Assembly: GCA_026018925.1 (NCBI GenBank)
Contig: JAKSZU010000016.1
Location: 83,068,990 to 83,132,989 of the forward strand
From: Tupaia tana
Lineage: Eukaryota; Chordata; Mammalia; Scandentia; Tupaiidae
Direction of reading: 5' to 3'
DNA length: 64,000 bases
A program made the position numbers and the translations under genes. Positions 39,838 through 51,239 of this stretch are shown in pieces. Numbering within the stretch: position 1 is the first letter of the stretch; each line of letters opens with the position of its first letter. The notes below the pieces were generated by a model. It was not told where the DNA came from, made no database searches, and saw only the letters and a program-made list of their open reading frames with translations.

Positions 39838-40032
39838 TTTTGAGTCCCGGACCTGGTGGCTCGAAATTCATGCTGGATGCATGTGCGTGCATACCTAAAA
39901 TTCCGAGAGAAGGGAGAAGGGACTGCAGCATGGCCATCCCCCTGAGGGGTGATTTCCTACTTTCTCTCTCACTGTCTTTGCCTCACTCTCTGGCAAGTGC
40001 ACGCACCCTAAGGCAAAACTTCTGAAAAACAA
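39838..40032 (+). mobile_element. SINE S3, 5'-truncated at the B box
   Basis: Begins GTTTTGAGTCCCGGACC and has the full body. Confidence 0.87.
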
Positions 40033-40039
40033 AGAAAAT

Positions 40040-40247
40040 TATACTATATGCCTCCTTATGTAGTGTTTTCTGTAGTTCCAAAAAATTATGTAGTACATAG
40101 ATAATCTGAACTTTTTTTTTTTCACTTAATATATTATGGGCATTCCTCCAAGTCTACATACAGATCTGATCTAACCTTTTTAGCTACATAATTTCTGGAG
40201 TATGAATGCAGCAATTTATTCAACTATTTTCTAACTGATGAACATGC
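40040..40247 (-). mobile_element. old L1-like 3' fragment
   Basis: CTTAATATATTATGGGCATTCCTCC, ATTTATTCAACTATTTTCTAACTGATGAACATG resembles antisense L1 ends. Confidence 0.5.
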
Positions 40248-40489
40248 TTTTTTTTTCTTAAGTTTTTGTCTTAGGGTACATGCATTCAGCAGAGAGAAAA
40301 ACAGAGACAGTGATAGGGAAAGTAAGAAGTCAGCCCCCAGGGAACGGCCACCCTCCAATTCTTTCTCTAGTCTCTTCCCAGGATCTTGGGCATACACTCA
40401 CACCGGCCTAGTTTCAAGCCGGTACTTGAATCATGGTCAGCCATGTGGAAGTCTGGAGACTTAACCACTACACTATCTGCTGGCCCCCA
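40248..40489 (-). mobile_element. SINE S3
   Basis: Inserted in the L1-like text, which resumes as GTGATTACAAAGAATTCC. Confidence 0.87.
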
Positions 40490-40933
40490 TGCATGACATT
40501 TTCAGTTTTTGTGATTACAAAGAATTCCACAGGACATGTTGAAAATCCAGTCATAGATGACACTGTGAAGACAGAGGCATACACATGTGTACTTTCATTT
40601 TAATACGTATTACAAGATGACTTCACACATTTCTCTACCAGTAAAGGGAGTGCCCATTCACTTTCTTCATTGCTTGAAAAATCATAATCTTTAAACCCTT
40701 TTAAAGCGGTGATCTTGACTAGTTGTGTGGTTTGGCATCTTTTCAAATGTTCATAACCATTTAGATTTCCTCCACTGTTCAACAGCTGTTCAAAAGGTAG
40801 CTACCTTTGTCTTTTGTCAGTTGTTGGCTCTTCTTTTGGAAATGATTAATTCTTGTCTGGCTTACAATTATTTTCAGATTTATCACTTGACTTTATAAGC
40901 AGCATTTTTTTAAAAGTTAAAAAATACAAGCAT
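40490..40933. other. nothing further recognised
   Basis: Probably old L1 flank at its start, otherwise unassigned. Confidence 0.4.
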
Positions 40934-41118
40934 GGGGCCAGTAGGTGGCATGGTTTTTAGGGGCACTGGACACTCACATGGTCAATTGTGGTTCAAGTCC
41001 CAGACCTGGAGGCTTCCCTTCTCCTTCTTTCCCTCTCGCTCTCTTGCTGTCCCTCTCTGGTCAAATTACCAAAAAAAGTAAATAAATAAAGTTAAATAAG
41101 ATAATTCTCTAAAAAATA
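40934..41118 (+). mobile_element. SINE S2
   Basis: Duplication AAAAATACAAGCAT / AAAAATACAGGCAT. Confidence 0.91.
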
Positions 41119-41212
41119 CAGGCATCAAGGTTTATATTTTAAGTAAAATACATATATATAAGCAAAAAGGTTTGTATTTTAAGAAATCTGTTTCCTTTTT
41201 ATTTTACTTATT

Positions 41213-41359
41213 GTTTTTTAAGTTTGTTATAGGATACATGTGATCACTAGAGAGAGGCAGAGAGACAGAAAGTGAGAAAAGAAGCCACCAGGTCCAGACC
41301 AAACTGTGGTCAGATATGTAGGAGTTCAGCACCCCAATCACTATGCTGCCTGCTGGCCC
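41213..41359 (-). mobile_element. SINE S2 with S1-like 3' end
   Basis: Short CT-type body but the tail is GTTTGTTATAGGATACATGTG, an S1/S3 motif. GAAA(T/C)CTGTTTC flanks. Confidence 0.84.
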
Positions 41360-41639
41360 GAAACCTGTTTCTTATTTTGCTTCACCGTTGATGCTTTTTC
41401 AGTGTTCTTTTACTGTTTATTAAATTCTATGCAGTGTAATGACAGGGGTATTGTTTTATCCTAAAGAACAAAATTTGTTATCCTCATCTCTTTCACATTA
41501 AGTTGAAACGCTACCCTTTCATATAGGTCCCCATATATTCAGGTAAATTCTGCATGTACTATGCATTCTGTTTCACTGTTCTGTTTGCTTACTCATGTTT
41601 AAAAGCATAATGCTCTAATAAAAGGAGGTTAAGTAAATT

Positions 41640-41900
41640 CTTTTTTTTTTTCTTTTTTTGGAGAGGTTTTTGCTATAGGGCGTATGAGCTCCCCAGAAAG
41701 ACAGAGGGAAATCATCTGGGGGGGGGGGACAGTGGGGGAGATGGCCACGCCCCAATCCCTTCTTCTTCATTCTCCTCTCGGGATCTTGGGCATGCAGGCA
41801 AACGCACCTGGCGTGAATTTAACCCGCGGGTCCGGGACTTGAACTGCGGTTGACTACACAGGAGTCCAGCAACGTAGCCATTACACTAACTGCTGGTCCC
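41640..41900 (-). mobile_element. SINE S1
   Basis: Duplication AGTAAATTCT on both sides. Confidence 0.92.
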
Positions 41901-42045
41901 AGTAAATTCTGATTTGGAAAAGTAGGTATTCCTATTTCTCCAAAAGTTTTGGTACCACACAGTCTTCATAGTCGTTTCTTTCTAACGTTATTTTAAACCA
42001 TGGTTAAGTAAATTAGCTGTAGTTAGCATTTAAAAAATACATTCA

Positions 42046-42239
42046 GGGACCAGCAGGTGGTGTGGTGGTTAAGGTGCTGAGCACTCCCACATGGCCGACC
42101 ACGGTCTGAGTCCTGGACCTGGTGGTTTGCTTTCTCACTTTCCCTCTCTCTCTCTGTCTCTGTATCTCTCTGATCAAATTAAAATAAATATGAATAAATA
42201 AAATTAATTCTAAAAAAAAATTAGTAAAAAAAAAAAAAA
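42046..42239 (+). mobile_element. SINE S2
   Basis: ACATTCA(G) motif on both sides; TCTCTGATCAAATTAAAATAAATA tail. Confidence 0.91.
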
Positions 42240-42432
42240 CATTCATTCAGTATTTTTACTTTAGTCATCCTGCTGGAAGTTGGTGTTACCTACAGAGAAA
42301 CAGGCAATCCTTGTCAATAGGTTCCAGCATTGTTCTTTGCCTCGCTGGGGAATGAAACGAGTATGGAAACAAACGGAGAGTCGTTGCTCGGCCTCCGTGG
42401 GCAGCTGAAATTGGAAACGGTTCCAGAAGATT

Positions 42433-42621
42433 ATTTTTATTTTTTATAAATTATTTAATTGTATTCATTTGTTACTATTGTTACTTTTTTCTTTCTAAAT
42501 TTTACCAGAGAGAGACAGCAATTAAAGTAAGAAAGATGCCAGGTTGGGTACTCGAACCACAGTCTACCACTGTCTACCAGTGAGAATTCAGCACCTCAAC
42601 CACCATGCCACCTGCTGGCCC
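42433..42621 (-). mobile_element. SINE S2
   Basis: TTACCAGAGAGAGACAG, ends CCACCTGCTGGCCC. Confidence 0.88.
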
Positions 42622-42629
42622 ATATTATA

Positions 42630-42732
42630 ATTTTTTTAGAGAGATTTTTACTATAGGGCGCTTGTGCTCGCCGAAGACAGAGACAAAGAAAGCAAGAAAT
42701 CACCCCGCAGGGGAGATGGCCACGCCGCAACT
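42630..42732 (-). mobile_element. SINE S1, 5'-truncated, at the edge of the ZNF200 CpG island
   Basis: Only the 3' half (to GGCCACGCCGCAA) remains, joined to island DNA. Confidence 0.85.
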
Positions 42733-43022
42733 CCGAGAAGCTGTTCCTTCTTAGTAAGATGGGAGATCCAGACAGCAGGGAAGCCGGCAAGCAATATCTG
42801 AGAAGGGGCCGCCAGGAGTACCCCTACCGTGGCCCGCCCTACGGCGGCCACACCCCCATCGCCTCCGCAGTCCTTCCACCCGACAGGATGCAGCGGCGAA
42901 GCCGCGGCGGCCTCGTGCAGACCTTCCGGTCCCAGAGAAAACTCGCTTCCGGTCGAGCCTAGGGGGCCCTGTCCCGCCCCAGACTCCGCGCGTGGCGGCC
43001 TCCATTGGTTATTTGAACCTGA

Positions 43023-43041
43023 ACTACATTTCCCAGCATGC
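43023..43041 (+). promoter_or_regulatory. ZNF143/THAP11-type site ACTACATTTCCCAGCATGC
   Basis: The 19 bases match the well-known ACTACAATTCCCAGCATGC promoter motif with one substitution. Such sites lie close to transcription starts of many housekeeping and zinc-finger genes and bind ZNF143 (Staf) with THAP11/HCFC1. Confidence 0.8.
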
Positions 43042-43272
43042 CCCGGAGTCAGACGGGCCGCACCCGGATTGGTGCCAGCCGGTCCTAGAGGGCCGGAGCC
43101 AGCCTGCTGCTTTCTGTCTCTCGGGTGCCACAGAGAGAGCGGCCGCCGCCCGCTTGTCAGCCCTGCAGCCCTGAGAGCTCCGCGGGCCGGCCTCGAGCCT
43201 CGCCTTCGCGAGCGCAGACTGCTCGCTCCGAGCGAGGAGACCAGCTTCCGCACCGGAAACGGGCACCGGGCG

Positions 43273-43280
43273 TGACGTCA
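43273..43280. promoter_or_regulatory. palindromic CRE TGACGTCA
   Basis: This is a full eight-base cAMP-response element palindrome inside the ZNF200 CpG island, about 165 bases before the candidate first exon. CREB/ATF family proteins bind this sequence. Confidence 0.7.
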
Positions 43281-43439
43281 CAACCGCGGAGACGCCGGTC
43301 TCCCAGAAGGCGCCGCGCCGCTACAGTCCTCCCCAACCTGAGGCGGCGCGCACCAATCGTCGCCGGCGGCCTGTGCGGACAGTCGGAAGGGCGAGGGGAG
43401 GGCTGGGTTTCTCGCGCCTAGTTTCCCGGTCTCTAGCAC

Positions 43440-43494
43440 CTCGGTCTCTGAGCCGTCCCCAGCCAGCGCCCAGGGGCCGCAGAGGCCGGAAGAG
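43440..43494 (+). other. ZNF200: candidate ZNF200 non-coding first exon (5' UTR), start not defined
   Basis: Inside the CpG island the sequence ends in a good donor GAAGAG|GTGAGG (GT at 43495). The next acceptor that could pair with it is TTTACAG at 44741-44746, just before the coding exon. The transcription start is not visible. Confidence 0.5.
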
Positions 43495-43879
43495 GTGAGG
43501 AGCTCTGCGAGGGTGGGAACCGGGCTGCGGCCTCTGGGGCGAGGAGCGAGTGCGTTGCTGGCGGCACCTACCCGGGAGCGAGCCCAGTGCGGGCTCCGAG
43601 TAGCGCAGCCGGCTGGGCTTGAGGTAAAGGTGCTCGGTGGCCAGTGGGAGAGGGCCCAAAATGGGCCCTAGTGGGATGTCTCCGGCACAGCGGCCATGTG
43701 CGGGCACCGCCTGGCCTTGCTTTTGCTTCCTTGGAGAGTCGTTAACGGATCTCCGAAGGGCACCGGAGGCCGAGCGGGGTCTGAGGGGCACAATATGCAG
43801 ACTCAGAGACCAGCCTGCTTCTAAGCAGATGCCCTCGGTGTTAGACCCCAGACTTCCTGTCTGCTAGCCCATTGAGCTT

Positions 43880-44159
43880 TCTTTTTTCTTTCCTTTTCTT
43901 TGCTAGCCCATCGATCTATCTTTCTTTCTTTCTTTCTTTCTTTTCTTTCTTTCTTTCTTTTTTCTTTCTTTCTTTCTCTCTCTCTGTCTCTCTGTCTCTC
44001 TGTCTCTCTCTCTTTCTCTCTCTCTTTCATTCTCTTTCTCTTTCTTTCTTTCTGTCTTTCTTTCGCTCTTTCTGTCTTTCTTTCTCTCTCTTTCTCTCTC
44101 TTTCTTTCTCTCTCTCTCTCTCTCTCTTTCTTTCTCTCTCTTTCTCTTTTGTTTTCTTT
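43880..44159. repeat. (CTTT)n/(CT)n pyrimidine tract, about 280 bp
   Basis: Almost pure pyrimidine in ZNF200 intron 1, at the tail side of the following SINE. It could form triplex DNA; S/F/L-rich frames over it are artefacts. Confidence 0.95.
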
Positions 44160-44400
44160 ACTTTCTTAGGGCGGGCGTGCGCGCGCACTGGAGAAACAGA
44201 GAGAGACAGTGAGAGAGTGTGAAATCATTCCCAGCGGTAATAGCCACGCTGCAGTCCCTACTCTTCCAATCTCCTCTGGGATTTTGGGCTCCCATATGCA
44301 TGTATCCGGTGTGATTTTTCAAGCCACCAGTTCTAGACTTAAACAAGGGTGGGCCATGTGGGAGTCCAGCGCTTTAACCCTCACACCATTGGCTGACCCC
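44160..44400 (-). mobile_element. SINE S3
   Basis: CTTAGGGCGGGCGTGCGCGCGCAC, ends CCATTGGCTGACCCC. Confidence 0.86.
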
Positions 44401-44746
44401 ACCCATAGTTCTTTCCACAAGCCTGAGTTAAACCCTTCCTGAGTGGATTTTGTACTTAATATTTCCCTGGAGTATAGCTCTTGGTCTTCTACCTCCCACC
44501 TTTTGCTCTATTCCATTTGTTCCTTGAGATTTGGACATTCTCTGGTCTTCATTCTGAGGATCTTCCATTTGGGCCTTTTCAAAGAGTGCACTGTTCATGG
44601 CCTTCCTTTTCCCTTATGATTTCTCTACTCCAGCTGTTTTGCAGTTCTGATTTACATGTTATGTAACCTCACTACCCAAGCCACATATTGGAGTACAGTC
44701 ATTCCTCCCTAGTCTTGTGAATAATCTGTGCTTTCTTTCTTTACAG
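44401..44746 (+). other. end of ZNF200 intron 1
   Basis: No repeat; contains the polypyrimidine tract and acceptor for the first coding exon. Confidence 0.6.
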
Positions 44747-45074
44747 CTTGGCTCTCTGACAGATTAACTTCAGTAAGAGGTGACTTCTGAAGTCCCCAGA
44801 AACAAGTGTTATCTGTGATTGCAAGGCATCATGGCTGCAAAAGTGGTTCCTATGCCTGCAAAGCCAAAGTCCTTTATTCTGAGAGTTCCTCCCGACTCCA
44901 AACTGGGCCAAGACCTACTTCGAGATGCCACTAGTGGGCCTAAGACCATCCACCAGCTGGTGCTAGAACACTTCCTCACCTTCTTGCCCAAGCCAAGCCT
45001 GGTCCAACCCAGTCAGAAAGTCAAGGAGACCTTGGTTATTATGAAGGATTTGAGCTCAAGTCTTCAGAACAGAG
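44747..45074 (+). CDS. ZNF200: ZNF200 first coding exon (5' UTR to 44830, coding 44831-45074)
   Basis: The acceptor is TCTTTCTTTACAG|CTTGG. The first ATG in frame is 44831 (ATCATGG, G at +4), preceded in frame by no other ATG. The exon ends ACAGAG|GTGAGA in phase 1. It encodes 81 residues, including LEHFLTFLPKPSLVQ. Confidence 0.93.
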
Positions 45075-48000
45075 GTGAGAAGCACATGCTTGTTCACTAG
45101 AAGAGAAGAAAATGGTACTCCCCAGTACCACTGAGACAGGCTTCTCTGTTCATGAATTTGGGTTAGGATGGTAGATTCTGAAAAAGGAGTCAATTCTGGA
45201 TGATGTAGTGGTTAAGGCAGCTAAATCCCACGTGACTGGCTGTGTGGTTGAGTCTTGGACCTCGTGACTTGAAAAACACAATGGGTGTGAGTTTGTGCCC
45301 CGAATCCTGAGAAACGAGAGAAGAAGGGATTGTCATGTGGTCATCCCCTCTGGGGGGAGGCAGGGGGGAGTGCTTTCTCACTTTCTCTTTTCTCTCTCTC
45401 TGGCAAGTGTACGTGCCCTGTAGTAAATGAAAAAAAAAAAAAAGAGAGAGAGAGAGAGAAAAAGAAGGAAGGAAAGAAGGAAAGGAATCACTTCCAATAC
45501 ATTAACGTATTGGAAAGAAGTACTTTTTTTTAAGCTGGAGGTTGAGAGATATGCTAGAAGTGTGTAAAGCCACAAAATAAACGAAGTGTCTTTTGAAGTG
45601 TCAATTTTACCCAAACATTCTGGGATACACATCTTTATAGGATAAGGATATCAGGTGAATTACTGAATCAACTTCAGTTGACTCCCAGGTCATCCCCAGC
45701 AGGGGGATGCCCACACTGCGATCTCTCCTTCCCTTCTTCATTCTCCTCTTGGGTTTTGGGGCATGCACATTCAAGCCACCAGGTCTGGGACAACTGCACA
45801 GTAGGCCCTGTGGGATCCAGCTGGTGCCTGTGGGATCCAGCCGACTCAGCTACCACATCACCTAGCTGACCCTTGCGGAGTTTTTCACTAACTGCAGCTT
45901 CCTCTTTCACCAGTGCATCCTCGACCTTTAGTGAAGATTCTGCCTAGAGAAGGAATCCAGCAGAAACAGGCAGTGTCTCTGTGTGTGAAAGCTAACCCTG
46001 AGGTGGGTTTGGTTTTCCTGCTCACTGAGTGCCTCATCTCCCCTGCTTGACCATCCCCTGTATAAAAGCACATTCTTCTGCTTTTCTTCCAGCTCCTCTC
46101 AGCCTGGCTGTCCTGTCTGTGCTGCACCTGTGTGGGATATATAGCTCCCATTTGGCCTCCCTTCCCCTGATCTCTGTGTCTCAGTCTTTTACCAGCAGGA
46201 CAGTCAGGAAACCTCAGTTACTAAGAGGAAAGGGCCTTTTACTCTTTCAGGAACTGGTTTTTGAGGATTTGAATGTATTTCACTCTCAAGAAGAATGTGT
46301 GAGCCTGGATCCTGTTCAGCAACCCACCTCAGAGAAGGAGGGTGACAGTGATGTTGGAGAGATGGTGTTATTAGGTAAGAAATCAAATATTTTGTGTGTG
46401 TGAGTTTTAAGTTATAGGAAAAGCATACCCTTAGTCTTTTGAGCCTCTAGGGCACTATTCACATCTTTTTTTTGTTTGTTTTCCTCCTAGAGAGAGATTT
46501 TTGACATAGGATACATGCACTTGCCAGAAGGACAAAAAGAAAGCAGGAAATTAACCCCCAGAGGGGATGGCCACACCAAAAATTCCTTTTCCATTTTCCT
46601 CCTGGGATTTTGGGCATACATACACACGTACCTGGCATGAGTTTCAAGTCTCCAGGTCTAGGACATGAACCCCAGTTAGCCATATGGGAATCTAGCTCTT
46701 TAATCAGTATGCCACCTGCTGGCCCCAACTATTCACATCTTTTAAGCACACGTGCTTTTAAGCACACACATTTTAGCCTTTTTTTTTTTTTTTTTTTTTT
46801 AATCCCATGCAACAAAGCCTAGCCACAGAGCTCCAGCTGAGGGTGGCCATATCCCCAGTATCTTGTGGGCAGCAAGGGGACAAGGGACTTCTCTTGATTA
46901 AGCAAGACCTTTAAACACATAAAAAATGTAGGCAGACTGCTTCTGAACCCATTTTTGGGTGCCTGCAGTTTCCCAACAGGTATATTTAAATTAATGTTTC
47001 TGTTGGACATATAACAAATTCTTTTAAATCCTCCTCCCTTTTTTTCTTTTTGTTTACTAGGTATGATGCCTACTAGTGTAAGTGAAAACATATCCCACTG
47101 TTGGGTGAAAATATTTCCTAACTGAGCACTTAAGTGCTTTTAGGTACTAGGCACTCGTCCAAGTGCTTTGTGTGCATTAATGGTCTTGTGTACTATCCAC
47201 AGTAGTACTGTGGTGTAGAGGAATTATTACTGCTTTACAGATGGCAGAACTGAGTCAGAGAGGGGTAAAGAAACTTGTAATTCACACAGTGTAACTAGTG
47301 GGCTTAGAGAATCCAGCTTCAGTTTGAAGTCATGGCCCAGTGCTATTCTGCCTCCTGGCAGGGTTTTTGCTTTGAATTCGCTAGGTAGGTAGTGAACAGG
47401 ACCTTCCTTGTTAGTCTCTCTTTCTCAGTATTGGTTGATAAGTGTCCCCAGTGCTATATCTGAACTGAGCTGGCAGCAGTCTCTCTTTAGCCACCTTAGG
47501 GATACTTCAGTTTTCTCTGAAATGCACTGCTGCCCTAGAGGCAGGTGTCTACCAGGTGCCTAATAGTTTTACCTTTGCCTTTGGGGCCATTTGCATCTGA
47601 AGCTGAAGTTGAGCAGAGAGTAGGCAATCGAGGCATTGTCTGGGGAGACACAAATCCATTATGATGATTGAATTTTCAGCCCTATTTTACTAGTTTCTCA
47701 CAGAAAGGGAGAGATCACCCCCCAGGGCAGATGGCCATGCCGCAATCCCTTCTCCTCCGTTCTCCTCTCGGGGTCTTGGGCACGCATGCACACGCGCCCG
47801 ACGTGAATTTAAGCCACCAGGTCCGGGACTCGAACCATGGTCAACTACATGAGAGTCCAGAGACACAGCCATCACTCAAACTGCGTGTCCCCCCTAGGGT
47901 ATAATCTAACTTGGTGCTTTGAAGAAAAGTCTTGACTATAAAACATGTATTAATTTTGAAAAACCAGAGTAAGCATCCAATTCAAAGAAAAATGGCAGAA

Positions 48001-49117
48001 TGTGTTACAACAGAAACAAGATATTAATAAGTATAACGTTACAAATTAATAAGATAAAAATAGAAAAAAAGACTGGTGAATAGAAGGTTTGAACAAAAAA
48101 GGGTAAGCCAGTTTCCATAGAGGCAATAAAATTGTCAAAAACCTAGCCCCTGACCCAAGAAAAAGTACCAGCCTTGGTTGGTACTGGTTTCACAGAAATT
48201 TTTTCTTTCTTTCTTTTTTTTCTATTTTTTTTTTTTTGGAGAGGTTTTTGCTATAGGGCGCGTGCGCTCGCCAGACAGAGAGACAGAAAGCGAGAAATCA
48301 CCCCCCCCAGGGGGGATGGCCATGCCACAATCCCTTCTCCTCCATTCTCCTCTTGGGATCTTGGGCACGCGCGCACACGTGCACTGCGTGAGTTTTAAGT
48401 CACCGGGTCCGGGACTCGAACCGCAGTCGACTACGTGGGAATCCAACGACATAGCCATTACGCTAACTGCTGGTCCCCCTCAGAAATTTTTTCTAAAACT
48501 TCAAAAATTACATAGTTTGGGAACCAGCAGATGGCATAATGGCTACATTGCTGGACTCCCACATGTCCGACTGTAGTTTGAGTCTCAGACCAAGCAGCTT
48601 AAAACTCACACCGGATATGTGCCCAAAATCCCGTGAGGAGAAGGAATTGCAGCATGGCAGTCTCTCCTGGGGATGATTTCTCGCTTTACCTCTTTCCATC
48701 TCTCCAGCGAGCACATGTTCCTTATAGCAAAAATATCTTTTAAAAAAATTTACACAGTTCAAATGCTTTGAAAATTTAGAGAATATAGAATAAGATGGAA
48801 AAATTCCAGATTTTGTTGTGTGAAATTAGTGTAATGAGAATAGTAAAACCTATTAAAAATTGCCAAAACCAAGTAAGATTCACTTAAGGAATGCAGATAT
48901 CACTTAGTTGTCATACTATTATGTATGAGAGAAATTGGCCCAGTTGTGGTGGTGCATAATGCTGGAGCCATGTGGAAGGCATAGGTTTGGATTCCCAGAC
49001 AACGTGAACAGGACAGGCAATAGTTCATGCCTGTAATCCTAACTAACTGGGGGCTGGAGTGGGAGGAGTGCAGCATGTCAAGACCCTGTTAAAAATACCT
49101 CCTGTCCTCTCTCTTTC

Positions 49118-49156
<39 letters not shown>

Positions 49157-51208
49157 CATAAGTAGGAAAACCTGTTAATACATATATTAAGGAGAAAAAT
49201 CTTATCATTTTTATGGTTGTTGATATTTGACAAAATTCATACTACTTTAGAAGACTGTTTAACAAAATAGTGATTAAGATACTTCCTTGACAGGGTACTT
49301 AATCAGCTTTTTTTTTTTTTTTTTTTTGAGAGGTTTTTGCTATTGGGCATATGGCACATGCACTCGCCAGAGAGATAGAAACCGCAGTCGACTACATGGG
49401 AGTCCAGCGACATAGCCATTACGCCAACTGCTGGTTCCCTTATTCAGCTTTTAAGCCAACATTAAAGTGTTCCTTTAATGGGAAACACTGGGAGACATTG
49501 TTACTAAAATTAGGTATATGACATGAAACCCGCTGTCACTGACAACAAAACCCGCTGTCACTGAGTTTCTTTTTTTGCCAGAGGGTACATGCCCATACCA
49601 GAAGGAGGAAGCACCCTTCAGTGAGGCGTGGTCACACTAATCTTTTTTCTTTCATTCTTCCTCCTCATCAGGATATTGCGTTTACACGCACACATACCCA
49701 GCTTGTTTTTCAAGCCCCAGGGGCCAGGATTTGATCTATAACTGGCCATTTGGGATCTTACTTCCCTAACTATTGAGTTAGGGGCCAGCTCACTACTACT
49801 GTTCAATATTGCTTTAGATATTAACCAGTGCAGTTAGATGGGAAAGAAATCAGATGTATACCTTTTGAGAAAAAGGTGAAACTATCTCTGTTTACATTTG
49901 ATGTACAACTGAAGAATCCTAGAGCAGCAGTCTCCAACCTTCCAGGTATCAGGGCCAGCCATGTGAAAGATAATCCCTCCATGGACTCCCTCACCCTGGA
50001 GAATGTTAGAGAATGTAAAATTAATGCACAGAAATCATTAGCTTTTACACATACAGACAGACAATTATTTAGATGATTACTGTGGGAGACCCTATTAAAA
50101 TAGAAGCTTGGGGGTGGGAGCAGCAGATGGCATGGTGATTAATGGCACTGGATTCCCACATGGCTGACCACGGTTCAAGTTCTGGACCTGGTGGCTTGCA
50201 TTGTTGCTTTCCCTTTCCCTCTTTCTCTCTTTCTCTCTGTCTGGTCAAATTAAAAAAAATAAATAAATGGAGTTAATTAATAATTCTCTAAGAAAAAAAG
50301 AAACATGGAGGCCAGCAGGTGGTGTGCTGGTTAGAGACACTGGACTCCCACATGACTGATAGCAGTTCGAGTCTTGGACCTGGCAGCTTGCTTTCTCATT
50401 TTCTCTGTTTTTCTCTAGTCAAATTAAAACAAATGATAACAAAGTTAAATAAAATAATTCTTTAAAAGAAACGGCATGAAAGACTATCTTAAAATCAATT
50501 TAGGAAATGTTCTAAATTTATGGTGAAACCTTAAAACACTTCTAAACAGCACAAACATAATCTGAATGAATGAAAATAATTGCCATGTTCTTGGCTAGGA
50601 AGGTTTCATTAACATCTTAAAAAGGTCATTTCTTCCTAAGTTGATATATGAATTCAATCTAATCTATTCAGCAACACCAATGTAGGACTTTCCCCCTAGA
50701 ACTGGACAATCTGCTCTCAAATTCAGTTGGAAAAATAAATAAGATTAAAACATTTTATAATAAATGAGCATTCGGGAGAGATTCTAGTCCTATCAGGAAT
50801 TAAAAGCAGTCCAGAAAGCCTTTGTAACTAAAACAGTGTGGTATTGGCATATGAGTAGATAGACCAGTGGGATGGAATAAAAATTTTAGAAATGGCCTCC
50901 AATACACATGTGAGCTTAGTATGTGATAAAGTTGGTGTCTTAAATCAGCAAGGTAAAGAAGGACTGTTTTAAATTTGCCAGAAGGTACAAGCATCAAAAG
51001 AGAGACAGACAGAAGACCAGCAAATGGTGTGGAGGTTAGGGCACTGGATCTCACACGGCCAGCTGCACGGTTTGAGTTGCGGATCTGGTAGCTTAAAAAT
51101 TACACCAGGTGTGTGTAGGCATGCACAAAATCTTGAGAGGAGAATGGAGGAGGGATTGCGATGTCGGGGGATGATTTCTTTTCTTTTCTTTTCTTTTCTT
51201 TTCTTTTC

Positions 51209-51239
<31 letters not shown>

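Larger units (their letters stand above)
42750..43650. promoter_or_regulatory. CpG island and promoter of ZNF200
   Basis: The stretch is GC-rich and dense in CpG. It contains CCAAT-type boxes (43004-43008 and 43068-43072 inverted, 43353-43357 direct), a ZNF143-like site and a perfect CRE. It lies just upstream of the candidate non-coding exon. Its left edge abuts a truncated SINE (42630-42732). Confidence 0.8.
47920..50990 (+). mobile_element. L1 ORF2 relic (reverse-transcriptase and 3' region), cut by seven SINEs
   Basis: Pieces between the insertions keep L1 ORF2 order: 48752-48936 (CCAAGTAAGATTCACTTAAGGAATGC), 49160-49310 (ATATTAAGGAGAAAAATCTTATC, GATATTTGACAAAATTCATAC), 49440-49560 (AAGCCAACATTAAAG...), 49791-50095 (CCAGTGCAGTTAGATGGGAAAG, GAAACTATCTCTGTTTACATTTG), 50480-50985 (GTGTGGTATTGGCATATGAGTAGATAGACCAGTGG). 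The frame is destroyed by indels and stops. Confidence 0.8.

Noticed and set aside
42651..43253. 200-codon minus-strand frame across the ZNF200 CpG island
   Set aside because: It starts in a SINE and runs through GC-rich promoter DNA; no homology. A divergent transcript is possible, but not a protein on this evidence.
43872..44222. Ser/Phe/Leu-rich frames that look like membrane proteins
   Set aside because: They translate a pyrimidine microsatellite.
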